DNA of 64,000 nucleotides from Reticulascus tulasneorum (Eukaryota > Ascomycota > Sordariomycetes > Glomerellales > Reticulascaceae), in contig LSAX01000001.1 of the NCBI GenBank assembly GCA_001557505.1, forward strand, positions 5,193,613 through 5,257,612, in the 5' to 3' direction. This document shows positions 37,054 through 48,860 of this stretch, piece by piece. Both the position numbers and the translations under genes were made by a program. The notes below the pieces were generated by a model, which worked only from the letters and a program-made list of their open reading frames with translations, was not told where the DNA came from and searched no databases. Every line of letters starts with the position of its first letter. Position 1 is the stretch's first letter.

Positions 37054-40000
37054 CTAGGGTGTAAATCCAAGACTCTCTCTTTGGTCATCAACAAGCCGAC
37101 CCCACTCCAGCAACAGTCTGAACATGTAGATTTGCATATCTTCCTTTCTCAGTGCGCGCTTTGCCCAATTTCTCCCATCCATGGCAAGTTTCTCCGCCGA
37201 ATGACTTGCCTCGTCATTATTGGAGCCAAAGTAAGAGACCAAGTCCCAAAGCTCGTGCAACCGAACATCGACTGGGACATAATGCCGCCATGCGTGCACT
37301 CGCTCTGCAAACCAGGTGCGGAAGAGTCCCGTCCGATATACTAGACTCTTGCTTCGCAGAAATGGGATGAACCTACCACTAAACCCAGCTCCATCCATAT
37401 CTATGAGATGCCGGTGACGCCAGTGATGATGAAAAGGTACCTCCTGTTTCACGGCAGATTCGGCACCGATTCCCTCAAACGTTTCCTTCTCCGACTGGCA
37501 ATCATACTGATGGCACTTGTGGAAGGCTCCGACAAGGCCAACATCTACACTTACATTCTGGTTATCTGAACTCCCACGATGCTGCGGCCAATCTCCATGC
37601 TCTCTGGAGCTGGCCGCTCTTACGAAACGAGGGCGCAAGAACGATTGCCAGGACCCATGAGCGGCGTATCCATCTGATGCAGATCCTCGCCAGAATAATG
37701 TGTTGAGTTTCTCAAGCCAAGGGATGTCATGGTCCTCCTCGTAGGCCGCCTTATCCATGAAGTTCCACGGCGAAGGGACAAGAATGTCAGAAAACCCTGA
37801 TGTGCGGCTTTGTGAAAAAACGGGAAATGGAGTGGTGGTGAGAACTGCTGCAGCGGGCGATAGCAAGAAACCGTGTAAATATGCCAGGTCCGGCTGGTGG
37901 CAGAGTTCAGTGGCAGCCGTCCAGTTGAGCGCGACCGGACTCTTTGATTCTAGGATACGCAACGTGTGTGGTGCGACGCAGGACTCACAGGCGTCTCTCC
38001 GACTCCACCATCGGGATGTGCGAGCTAGAGAAGATGGTTCACAAGCAGGGGCTATGTAGTCGTAGAAGATTTGACTCCTTATGCGGTCGTTGAAGTATGG
38101 GGATCGAACAGTCTCAGTGTGTGATCTGTCGCTCAGTGGCCAAATAGATGGATGTTGCAAGTCAAAGGAGGTAAGGTTGGGCATGCGGGCAAGATTAGAT
38201 CGCGCTTGTTGCCCCGCTAACTGCATCAACTCCATCGTTTCGAACGGAATGGCCACTCTGGGCTCATCATTCAAATTAATCGCCAGATCAAGATCTGGCA
38301 AGTGTTCAGAGAAGGGCTGGATCATATCTTGCATCGCTTGCATCATCCATGCATGTGATCCAGGCGTGTTTGGAGAGATTTGGACCTTTCCGTCCCTTAT
38401 CTTCAGTCCTCCCATGGCTAGCCAGGGGTATTCCAGCAAGTAGCTCGTGCGTTCCCGAAGAACGTGGGGTGGAATGCCCCAGAATGGCAACAAGTCAGAA
38501 TGTATTTGACCGAAATCATCGATGATTGGAGAATCGAGAGCCTTTGCATACTCGAACCACTTATCAAACTTTGGAGGTGGTGGTACGCCATGTCGCCGGT
38601 GGTATTCGTCTACTGCTTGGGCCAGATTTGTGCTACTCTTCGCCTGTACCATCCACGATTCAGATCTTGATTCAGCGAAAGAAAGAAGTTCCGGGATGCT
38701 CAGAGCGCCTTGCGGAGAATAGCCACGATGAAAGACAACGTATGTGCCGCACAGTAGACCAAACAAGACTGCGTAACAAACGACCAAGAATCTGACCATT
38801 CGAATATCGCCAACTCGTAGGCTGCCGAGGATGGCAAGATCTTTTTCGTACCTGAGAAGACACCCGGCACCGACAAGAGCCACGACGCCCGCAGCTATTT
38901 GTAATCCAGAGTCTTCAAACAAGATGCTGGCAGATGAGAATATGCGAATCATGTGATGGAGGTAAATGGCCATCGAGGTAGTCAGCAAAGCCATCGTGCT
39001 TGGATGCAGGTCCGCTAACACATAGATGGCGGATAGCAATGCCACAGATGCCACGAGGCTATGTAAAAAGAGGTCATGAACACCAACGTAATGCAACCCG
39101 AAAGCCCATCGGATATTTCTGAGCTTGTAGAAAGAGAAACAAGCAAAAATGGACAGCAGGCCAGCAGATATCAGTAGAAGCCGTGATATCGAACGGTATG
39201 CTGCTTGCGCGTCCTCAGATTCTTGTCGTAGTTTTGCCACATGCGTTATGAGTATTGCGTCCAACACAACGGTGAGCCATTGAGCCAAAGGAATTTGCCT
39301 TTCCCAACGAAGAAATCCCGGAGGGCATATCGAGCCTGTATCTTGGAACGAAGAGCCAACTGTAGCCCGTGCTGCAAACGCCCACACAACCGCAAAGGCG
39401 AGGTATCGTAGATACTCTGGGCTCCAGTATTTCTTGTGAACATTGTACTCGTCGACCGTTTGTGGGAGACGTATGGACGAAGGGGCAATGACGGCATAAA
39501 CAGCAATTAAAACTGGAAGAAAGGTCTGGAGAGGACACTTCGGGTTAGTGTATATCGACCAGATGGCATGGGGTGTCTGGAGAAATTGAGCCGTACCTCG
39601 AAGCCAACCCAAGAGCAGTGTATCGTCCGTATTGTCCGCCAGAAGAGTATCGTCCGAGCAATTATACAGAAAACTAGAATGGATAGCGGCGAGGCCTGCG
39701 GGATGAGTTGCCGCAACGAACCCGTGCTCAAACCCTGCCACAGATAGGAGGCCGCGCCAGAGTTGGCGCCGAAGTTGGGTAGCAAACCTCCATTTTGGCT
39801 ACTCGCAGCCCTGCCACGTGCCACCCACTTTGTCCAAGCCACCAAGATACAGCCGGAGTCGAGCAGGGTTAGGACGGAGAAGTGAATTGGTCTTTCTGGT
39901 CAAGAATTCTCATGTTAGCGACCTTCCAATAATTGGCGGCGGGTGTTCGGGAGACACTTACCAAACGCAGCGCTGGTATGGTACCGTGATGACAAGAACG

Positions 40001-40148
40001 CAGTAGATGCTAGGAGAAAGCTGAAGCGAGATCGCCTGTTAGCTGAAGGGTCGGTCGTGGAGAAGAAATGGATTAGGCGTTGCTTTAGGGCGTTGCGCCA
40101 ACTGGAGCGACGCCGTGCTTGTGGAAAGAGGAGGGATTGGGCGACCAT
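37054..40148 (-). CDS. GT90 / CAP10-type glycosyltransferase with multi-pass N-terminal membrane region
   Basis: A Golgi/ER-type transferase of glycosyltransferase family 90, the family of cryptococcal Cap10/Cxt1 (xylosyltransferase) and of related LPS-modifying enzymes. Exons are 40148-39962, 39895-39597 and 39525-37054, giving 985 residues. The long last exon has no ATG near its start, and the two upstream exons restore one (ATG 40148, MVAQSLLFPQARRR). Joining GFE to TFLPVLIAVYAVIAPSS also restores a hydrophobic helix. About ten hydrophobic segments fill the first half. The catalytic C-terminal part has FWRGSASDGY, FHKCHQYDC, HRHLIDMDGAGFSGRFIPFLRS and VHAWRHYVPVD, typical of the CAP10 domain. 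The donor is likely UDP-xylose or a related sugar, which is inference. Confidence 0.88.
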
Positions 40149-41220
40149 GACCAGAAGATCGCACAGAGATGGAGATGGAACGGACGAGTCAGAGTCCCGG
40201 GCAACACGAACTTACCATATCGCCAAGATGTCATGCCTCTGCAGAGCCGCCATTAAGCACTCCAGGACTCCTCAGCTGGGACAGGTTCCAGGATCTTGGC
40301 CGAAACAAGAGAAAATGGCGAAAACATCAACAGCTGCATCATCAAGGAAGGCATCACTGTAGGCGAAGCTGGGGGAATTGCTGTGCGGAGCTTAAAAATG
40401 AAAGCGAAGGAGTTCTAGTCCGGGAGGAGGAATTAAAGGGTGTCGTCGGGGTTTGTTGGTACACCCTTGCAATTGGGATCCCCTTGCGCGTCCGTATTTC
40501 CCGGCAGATTGCTTCCGTCTGCAGCAAATCCGATTGAAGCGCCACAGTGGGAGCCTCAGGTACCAAGCCTTACTCCACCTGCCTTAGGACTAACATCCAC
40601 TGCACACGTGGTACTAAAGTTGATTAATACTACGTACCTTACCTTAAGTACCTGCCTACCTTACCTTATGATGAATATCACCTAAGGTAGGTAAGGTAGG
40701 TAGGTAAGGAATGTAACAAGCGTGTCACAGCTCTGAGTTTGGCGCGTCGTACGTAGGTATTAGCTATTGGAATGCCTGTCAACCTGAGACTAAGGTACTT
40801 GACATTGTCACACCACAATTCAAAATTGTCCAGCCACCTGGACACAGACGGCCGCATATGGTATCATGAGTTTGATGGTGTTCCATGGTCTGCCGAGGTG
40901 CCGCCCAACCCGTAGATGGTAACACGCTGGCATGATGATCACACTGGGGACTTTTGGGGCAGCATTCCAGGCGAACCACTGATTCTACGGTATTCTCACC
41001 GCCATAGCAGCAACGCAGGCAACGGAAAACAACCAGTCACCGAGTTGGAGATCTGTGTGTGGCAGTCACCCATAAATACGAATTGCAGTGACACTCAGAT
41101 ATTTGTTAATGGGTATTTCCGCAATCTCTCATGTCTATAGTCTGCTTGTCGTGTCGACCAGGAGGTGTATCCTTCCTAAGCCTTCTATGTCTCAGAACCT
41201 AAGAACAATATGATGTTGGT
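40149..41220. other. Intergenic, GT90 promoter and TACCT-run hairpin
   Basis: About 1.1 kb upstream of the GT90 gene and downstream of CCT2. It contains the TACCTTACCT inverted repeat described separately. No coding content is supported. Confidence 0.5.
40636..40710. repeat. Imperfect inverted repeat of TACCTTACCT / AGGTAAGGTA runs
   Basis: The left arm (about 40636-40668) is made of TACCTTACC and CCTACCTTACCTTA units. The right arm (about 40682-40710) is made of TAAGGTAGG units. The spacer is about 13 nt and AT-rich. The transcript or single strand could fold into a long imperfect hairpin. Similar units occur near 23325-23475, so this appears to be a short dispersed motif of the genome. Confidence 0.65.
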
Positions 41221-42989
41221 TCACTGCCTCTCACGCCGTCTCGGTGCCGCGCGGATAATATCATCAACCCTGAGAAGAAGCTGTTTGTCGGTCAGTCTCA
41301 GTTGAAAATTATGTGGATATACTCTTGTGAGTTGCAAACCTACTTCTGCTGCCTCGCTGGCAGACGACACAACGGCCTTCTTCAACTTGTAGCTCTCGAT
41401 GACTCCAAGATCCCTCATGTCAGCAATGCCGCCGCCTGGAGTCATGAGATCGAGCCCGTATGTTGTCATTCCATCGTAAATGGCTTTGCGGAGCCTTGCC
41501 ACAAGCTCTCCAGAGTCAAGTCCAGCATTGTCCGCCAGAATCGTTGGCAACTGCCTCAGGGCTACTGCGAAACTGGTCACGGCCATCTGCTTCTTACCCT
41601 CCACGCGAGTTCCTGCACCTTCTACGGCCTTGGCCATAAGCATCTCAGCGCATCCTCCACCGAGTGTCGTGCGGGGCTCTTTTACTGTTTGCGACAACAC
41701 TGCAAGGGCATCATGCAAACTTCGCTCCGCCTCATCTAGTAACTGATCCGTTGCACCGCGAAGGACAATGGTGCAAGCCTCGCCAGCTGCCACACCGGAG
41801 AACTTGATCAGCGTATCCTCTCCAATGATGACCTCTTCGATCAGGTCGCAGTGCCCCAACTTGACCTGGTCGGGGTGATCGAAAGTAGATGCAATTTCTC
41901 CACCTGTCACCAGAGCCAATCTTTCGATTCCATCGAAATCCGCATGCTCAATGGACATGATACCGGCGTCGGTGAACAGCTGCTCAGGCCAGTTGTAGAT
42001 AAGTTGCCGATTGATGAAGCAGTTGATGCCATGAGCCTTGATCTTGTCTACCTTGGCCTTCATCTTCTCCTTTTCAGCCTTTTCCAGTTCAGCCAACTTG
42101 CTCGTCGACCCAACCTTTACTCGAGCGCCGAAGATTTTGACCTTGTCCGTATCCATCGATGTGTTTGCAACCAGAATTTTAGCCTTTTCAAGTCTTTTTG
42201 GCTGGTTCACCCCGATCTTCTTGTCCAAGATAAATCCTTCGTCTAGGTACGAGTCACTGAGTTTTCCGCCAGCCTTCTTGATGATCTGTATATGGCTTAG
42301 GTCGGAGGATCGCTTCAGTCGAAGAACAGCATCACAAGCCAGTTTCGCAAAGTGGTCTCGATCCTGGGCCAGGACCTTTGAACTCAGCGTCGTTCGTGCG
42401 ATGGCTAAAAGGTCTTTCCTGAACGCATTCGGATCCTTGCTGTGGTCGACAGCGGATTCTTCTAGAGCCTTCAGAGCCGCATGGCTCGCTATTCTGTAGC
42501 CTTCGATGATTGTCTGGGGGTGTATTTTCTTGTCCACCAACTTCTCTGCCTCCCGGAGTAGTTCTGCCGCCAAGACCGCCACTGACGTGGTGCCATCGCC
42601 CACCTCGTCATCTTGGACTTTGGAAATGTTCACGAGCACCTTTGCGGCTGCATTATCGAGTGCGATAGATTTCAGAATCGTTGCACCGTCATTGGTGACC
42701 ATGATTTCGCCTGTCGACCTGGAGGAAGGTAAGCAAATAAAGCAAGGACATTGAAAGCCACAAACTTACGCAGATTGCAAGATTTTGTCCATGCCTTTCG
42801 GCCCTAGGGTGCTCTTCACTAAGTCTCCAACAGCAATAGCACCAACGAAGGCAGAAAGTCGAGCATTTTCACCCTTCTCTTCGGTGGTTCCATCTTCGAA
42901 AATCTGGGTTGGGCTGAAGGACGACTGGACAAGTGTTAGCAAGTCAACTGTAGTAACAATAATAGAAAAGAGTGGTAGGATCGAACCAT
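41221..42989 (-). CDS. CCT2: T-complex protein 1 subunit beta (CCT2 chaperonin)
   Basis: The beta subunit of the cytosolic TRiC/CCT chaperonin, which folds actin, tubulin and other clients using ATP. Exons are 42989-42987, 42924-42770, 42718-41344 and 41280-41221, giving 530 residues (yeast 527). Exon 1 is just the ATG. Exon 2 then reads [26 protein letters not shown] as expected. Chaperonin motifs include [47 protein letters not shown] and [10 protein letters not shown]. The last intron (41343-41281, 63 nt) is in frame and stop-free. Removing it gives [23 protein letters not shown], matching the normal CCT2 end. It is transcribed divergently from eIF3b. Confidence 0.95.
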
Positions 42990-43523
42990 ATCGATTTTGT
43001 AGAGAGAAAACCTTGCTTGATATGAGATGGGCTTCTTCTAGTTTGTAATCTCTTCAGTAAACTTCAGCCTTGGGGGAGCTGCTCGAAAATTTATGAAGGT
43101 TCAGCCGCGTCAGGTCGCGCGGCAGGCGCTTGTTGGCCGTGCCTGATTGGCTCAGATGAGCCAGCTGGACTTCATCACATGACCTTGGTGGGGGATCAGA
43201 GTCAGGTGGGGCCCTCGGCTGAGGAATAACTGATTTTTCCCATCCCACAATCCAACCATCCAGCCCATCGTCAAAATCCTCATCGAACACTCCGAATTTG
43301 GCGCGCCTGCCTTAATAACAATTCTTCTGGACTTCGATCTCCATTGTATCCACGCCACCTCGATTTTCACAAAGGAAACTCACCGAAAGCACGAGGGCAT
43401 TCCTATTAGGCTCGACACACAAAAGAAGACCGCGGGGCATTTCACCCCGCATCCACAGGAGAAAACAATCCTAGGTGGTTCCAGAAAGAACGTGGTTAGC
43501 AATATTCAACACAACTCGCAATC
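42990..43523. promoter_or_regulatory. Divergent CCT2 / eIF3b promoter
   Basis: A 534-bp interval drives two translation/folding housekeeping genes in opposite directions. Pyrimidine-rich leaders are seen on the eIF3b side. The limits of each promoter cannot be resolved by eye. Confidence 0.6.
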
Positions 43524-45887
43524 ATGGCGCCTTCTTTCGATCACCTCCGCGAGGAAGATCTGGACGACGAAGAATTTGACGATGAGGAAATCGACATATC
43601 TGACCTTCGAGAAAAGTATGAAGTTCAGCTTGAGCAGGGTTATGATACCTTTGTTGTTATCGATGGTCTGCCAGAAGTCACCGAAGACCAGAAACCCAAG
43701 CTTGTCAAGTTTCTTCTGAAGAAACTGAACTCAGTTGGAAAGACGAGAGAGGATTTAATTTTCATGCCCATTGGCGACGATGGCAAATCTTTGAGGTGTG
43801 TCGCGTGCATCCGGGAGCATCACATGTATTTGTGGTAGACTGACAAGTTGTCTCCAGATTCGCATTCGTGGAGTATTCCTCACCTGGTGAAGCGGCCGCT
43901 GCCGTCCGACAGCTGGACGCGTCCCCTCTCGACAAGAAGCATACACTGCGAGTCAACAAACTGACCGATATCGATCGCTACGGTAGAGAAGGGCGAATAG
44001 ATGACAACTACACGGCACCGCATATTGAAGACTTTGCAGAGAAAGAGCATCTTAGATCATGGTTGAAGGATCCCAGTGGTCGAGGAAGAGACCAGTTTGT
44101 GATGTACCGCGCTGAGAGCGTCGGCGTATTCTGGAATAGCGAGAAGGACCAGCCGGAAAATATCGTTGATCGGCAGCACTGGACTGAGAGTTTTGTTCAG
44201 TGGTCGCCATTGGGCACATACCTCACCTCTGTACATGCTCAAGGAGTGCAGCTTTGGGGAGGCGGATCTTGGACTCGGCAACGGAGGTTTGCTCATCCTT
44301 TTGTCAACCTCGTCGCCTTCTCGCCAACTGAGAGATACATTGTCACCTGGTCTGCAAGGCCAATAGCCATCCCGGATGAAGGCCACCCAGCCCTATCTCT
44401 CGACGATGACGGAAAGAACTACGTAATTTGGGATATTGAAACCGGGAAGCCTCTTCGCTCCTTCGCAAATCTCGACACCCCTGGTGCACCCGAAGAGGCG
44501 GGTACGCCGAAGCCGCAACGCAAGTTTCCTTGGCCCGCATTCAAATGGTCGGCAGATGACAAATATGTCGCTCGGCTTACGCAAGGCTCGTCAATCTCGG
44601 TTTATGAGCTCCCACGCATGGGTCTCTTGGACAAGACCACAGTGAAGATTGAAGGTGTCATGGACTTTGACTGGGCCCCCTCTACACCGCAAAGAGACGG
44701 TGTCAAGAGCTACGAGCAGCTTTTCTGTTTCTGGACTCCCGAGATCGGAAGCAATCCTGCCAAAGTCGGGTTGATGAGCATTCCCTCGAAGCAGATCGTG
44801 AGAACGCTCAATCTCTTCAGTGTCACAGATGCCAAATTGCACTGGCAATCAGAAGCTGCATACCTCTGTGTCAAGGTTGATCGACACTCCAAATCCAAGA
44901 AATCACAAGCCACGACGTTGGAGATCTTCCGCATCAAGGAGAAAGGAGTTCCCGTTGAAGTTGTCGACACCATAAAAGATACAGTCATCAATTTTGCCTG
45001 GGAACCGAAAGGCGACAGATTCGTCATCATCACCACCACGGAACCAGTCGGAGCCACAGCTGTTCCGCCCAAGACATCCGTATCATTTTTCTGTCCCGAA
45101 AAGAGCAAGGGGCTCACCGTGGGCAATTTCAAACACCTTCGAACGCTAGAAAAGAAGAACAGCAATGCAATCTACTGGTCGCCGCGAGGCCGTTTTGTTG
45201 TCATTGCCACCGTCCACAACCAGCAGAGCTCCGACCTTGAGTTCTTTGACCTAGACTTCGAGGGCGAGAAGCCCGAGTCTGATAAGGATCTCACAGCGAA
45301 CTTACAGCTCATGAACTCTGCTGAGCACTATGGGGTCACAGATATCGAGTGGGATCCATCAGGTCGATTCGTTGCCACTTGGGCGTCATTATGGAAACAC
45401 ACAGTGAGCACTATTCAGAAGAGCGGCCGAGTTGACATTCTTTGCTAACACACCATAGATGGAAAACGGTTATCATTTGTACGACTTTAAAGGCGAACAA
45501 CTCCGCGAAGAGCCTATTGACAAGTTCAAGCAATGGCAGTGGCGACCTCGGCCCCCTACCTTGCTTTCCAAGGATGAACAGAAGCACATTCGCAAAAACT
45601 TGCGTGAGTATAGCAGGGTTTTCGAGCAGGAGGATGCGGATCGAGGTGCCTCTGCAGATCGCGAAGTCGTGGAGGCTCGTCGGCGGATGCTTGATGAGTG
45701 GCATGCCTGGCGTTCCTCCATCGAGCAAGAGGCTTTGGAGGAGCGGGAGGCTTTGGGTCTCCCAAGTGATCCTGTCGCAGCCTTGTTGGCCGCTCGGACC
45801 AAGCTTGTAGATGGAGACGCGGAAGAGCAAGTCATAGAGGAGATTGTGGAGGAGGTGCTTGAGGAGAACGAGGAAATCATCAGCTGA
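43524..45887 (+). CDS. PRT1: Eukaryotic translation initiation factor 3 subunit B (PRT1)
   Basis: A core scaffold subunit of eIF3 that binds the 40S ribosome and promotes 43S assembly and scanning. Exons are 43524-43795, 43858-45403 and 45459-45887, giving 748 residues. The acidic N-terminus is followed by an RRM at about residues 40-125 ([12 protein letters not shown], then [19 protein letters not shown] across intron 1). A long beta-propeller region follows ([68 protein letters not shown]). The C-terminal helical tail begins with [12 protein letters not shown] and includes [15 protein letters not shown]. Intron 2 (45404-45458) joins WKHT to [10 protein letters not shown]. Length and order match fungal eIF3b. 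Confidence 0.96.
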
Positions 45888-46550
45888 TCAAGTTCCGTAT
45901 CGTGGTCTCCGGCTGATTGGCATCTGGGGATAACATTGGTGATGCTGCTCTGTTGCATGAGCAGTTCTGAGTCAGCTTAAGAACCGATCATGTTCCTCAA
46001 TTTTCATGCAGAGATATTCCAGGGATCGTTTGCCCGGTTTGGCAGACGTGTTATGCTTGTCATAGCCGATGCCAATAGAAATCGGGCAACACCTTGCGTG
46101 TGGCCAAAGTTTATAGAGTTCGATGGGCATGCGGAACGGAATGAGTTTCTCAAGCCATGGCCAAACGAAAGATCAATTGGTATGATCTGCCTGGTGAATA
46201 TTACTCCAAATTTTCCAAGCCCATTAATCAAGAACCCAACCCCGATTGAAAAAACAGCCGGCAAGGTTAATCCGTCACTAGGAGGAATAGCCCAGAGGAC
46301 GATTATACGCCAGCCAAAATATGAAACCTTCCCAAATGATATGCCAAGTGACATAACTTCCTGCTCGCAGGCTATTGGAACCGCATTGCCGACGCTCAGC
46401 TAACGATTAAATATAGACAATAAGGACCAAGTGGTCATGGAGAATGTTACAAAACCCAGCAGAGGCACATGATACGGCTCTTTGGATCTGACAATGCAAC
46501 CAAACCCCTTCTGCCTTATGATTTTGAGCACACGCTGTGACTCCTGTCAC
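45888..46550. other. Convergent intergenic region
   Basis: The 3' space between eIF3b and the TBC gene. A 116-residue open frame on the reverse strand (46004-46354) has hydrophobic stretches but no recognisable family and no supporting context. Confidence 0.5.
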
Positions 46551-48860
46551 TCACGACTTGCCTGCTTCACGAACCAACTGCATCCAGTGATCGTCCGCTC
46601 CAGTGGCGGCGACTAGCTGCGGCTCTTCAGTGTTGTTGGCGTCCATGACAACCGTAAGGTTATTGGCTGACTGAGCGCCTAACAGAGATGTTTCCCGGCG
46701 AAGAAGGAGGGCGACTGCTGCCCGCACCAGGATAGCATCTCCTTCAAACACGTAAACATCCCATAATCGTGAAGACTCATCCATCGCCAAATGACCTGTT
46801 CCCAGGGCCATAAAAACTCCGTTGAGGTATAAATCGGGATCGGCTCCAGGTATGTTCTCCGTCAAATGGGTGTAAAGTGTCGGAGATTTATGGCGTAGAG
46901 TCTGCAGAACGAGATTGTAGGCCGAGGCTTTGGCACCAGGGTCAGATGCGTAAAAGCTGAGAGGCAGAGGACGATTCAGCACATTTGCCAAAGCTATGAA
47001 AGTCTCTGTCACGGTAGGCAAGTTAAGTAGCAATAGAGCAGCAATTGTCTGTTCAAAAGCATGGCGTTAGCTAGCGCATTAAAAACGTTGCAAAATTGGG
47101 CGAAAACAGAGGAAGTTTGTGGGGAGACTCACGTTGCAACCTCTGGCGTACCCAATGTCACTTCGGTACATGGCGTACGCAGACAGGACATCCAAGAGGC
47201 TCTGGTGGAGTGGTGCGCCGGGTTGAAAGATGCGTAGGCTTCGCCATGTTCTCTCGCTAACATCTTTTCGAATGCTTGCAAACCACAACGATCGTCGAAC
47301 GTCTTCTGTGTCACCGATACCAGCCCTCACACGATCTTCAACTTCTCGTGCGCGATTGAGCGCAGCCTTGTATGACATCTCCGTGAGACCTAGCTCGTTT
47401 CCGATAGCCCGAGACCAAACAGTTCCTCTGCTCCGAGATGCTACGCCACGCCACCATAGCTCTCGCGTGCGTCGCTCTCGCACCGCGTCAGCCCATCGTG
47501 GAATGACATCATCCTCCCAAGTTCTGATCAGTCTATCGGCAGCGATATCCCGACCGGCAGACTGAGTGCGGCGGGCAGCATCACGACGACGATCGGTCCG
47601 AACGCTTTGGGCCATCATCTGCTGATATTCACGCAAATGCCGACGTTCCTCTGCCGGATCTTTCGGAGGAAGCCATGATGGCCTCGTACGGCTCAGCACA
47701 GCTTCTTTCTCCCTCGAAATCGGAAGGGGGTCGATCATAATATTGGTGCGCGGGATAGCAGGGAGCTCAGGCAACGCAGATTTGACTCTCTGCTTCGGTT
47801 CGCGCGTGTAGTCGAGCGATTGACTCCGAGAGTTCCAAGTATTCGGGCGTCCGTGTGCGTTTGTGCTCTTGCCCTGTTGTTGCACAACATCGGCATGCTC
47901 CTCCAACTTCTCTGTCAATGCCTTTGCTTCGGCGCTTAACCCTGCCAGAGCGGCATTCCAGCTTTTCACTCGGGACTTCAGCGGGCTTCGAGGCTCGCCT
48001 GCGCCGCCAGGAGCTCCATCGGACCTGGAGGTGGGAGATCTCAAGGAGCCCTGGGCCAGCGCCACGGGTGGTGTTCCATTGCCAACAGACCGAAACTTAT
48101 CCTTGGGCACCCTTTCAGGGGATGTGGATGACGACGGCGGCCTGCTCGGTGTGCGTTCCAAGTGAGGACGAGGAGATATGGGCACATTATCGAGGACCAA
48201 GCCGTCAGGAATATCGTCGCCCTCATCATCGTCACACTCTTTCTCCAGCTCTAGGGATGACTTTCGCCCACCGCCAGACTGCCAGCTACTCCTCCGAGGT
48301 TTCATCAATTTATTCGGGTCTCTCGGGTGTAAAGAAAAGTTCGGACTCGGGCTGCGGAGCCGTTGGGTGTAGGGTAGTGATATCATCGAGTGGCTTGCCA
48401 GACCGCGGGCGTTAGCAGGGCTCCGTTGGGGCTCGGGCAGTACATTTAGACTTGTACTCCGTACGTTGAGGCTGCGTACGTGAGGCTGTAGACTCGGGAA
48501 CGAGGGTCGCGACCGTGGCAGGGACGCATCGTCCGGTCTCCCCCTCGACCTTGCCAGATCGCGCCCAGGTGGCTGGGGACGAGAGCCAGCGAGTTTCAAC
48601 GATGCTACGCGGCGGTCGGAAGAATGTGAAAGGTTATATCTATTTGGAGGCGCAGGCTTGTTGTTTGTGTGCTGGGGTTCGTCGTTCGAGGCATCATTGT
48701 CGAGGCCGATCTCCTCGAAGTGGCTCACATCGTCCAGCACGCTGTTGTCGTCGGAATGACAGGATTGGAACGAAGAGGATTTGGATGACTTGGAGGATGT
48801 CATCCCCGGTGGTGACAATGGGCCAGGTTCCCCAATGCTGCTGTCCTTGTCGTCAATCAT
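46551..48860 (-). CDS. TBC-domain protein (TBC1D12/14-like) with altered catalytic residues
   Basis: A putative regulator of Rab GTPases in membrane traffic. Exons are 48860-47133 and 47048-46551, giving 741 residues. ATG 48860 is the first ATG in the frame, which continues upstream without one. The first 380 or so residues are Ser/Pro/Arg-rich and disordered. The TBC domain begins near LWWRGVASRSRGTVWSRAIGNELGL, a signature shared with human TBC1D12/14. It runs through FQPGAPLHQSLLDVLSAYAMYRSDIGY, LLLLNLP, FIALANVLNRPLPLSFY and LWDVYVFEGD. The canonical IxxDxxR arginine finger reads IRKDVSE-R (Arg one position late), and YxQ reads YAR. Standard dual-finger GAP activity is therefore doubtful. 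Intron 47132-47049 is 84 nt. Confidence 0.88.

Noticed and set aside
46004..46354. 116-residue reverse open frame with hydrophobic stretches
   Set aside because: It lies between two convergent 3' ends, has no family resemblance and no splice or promoter context.
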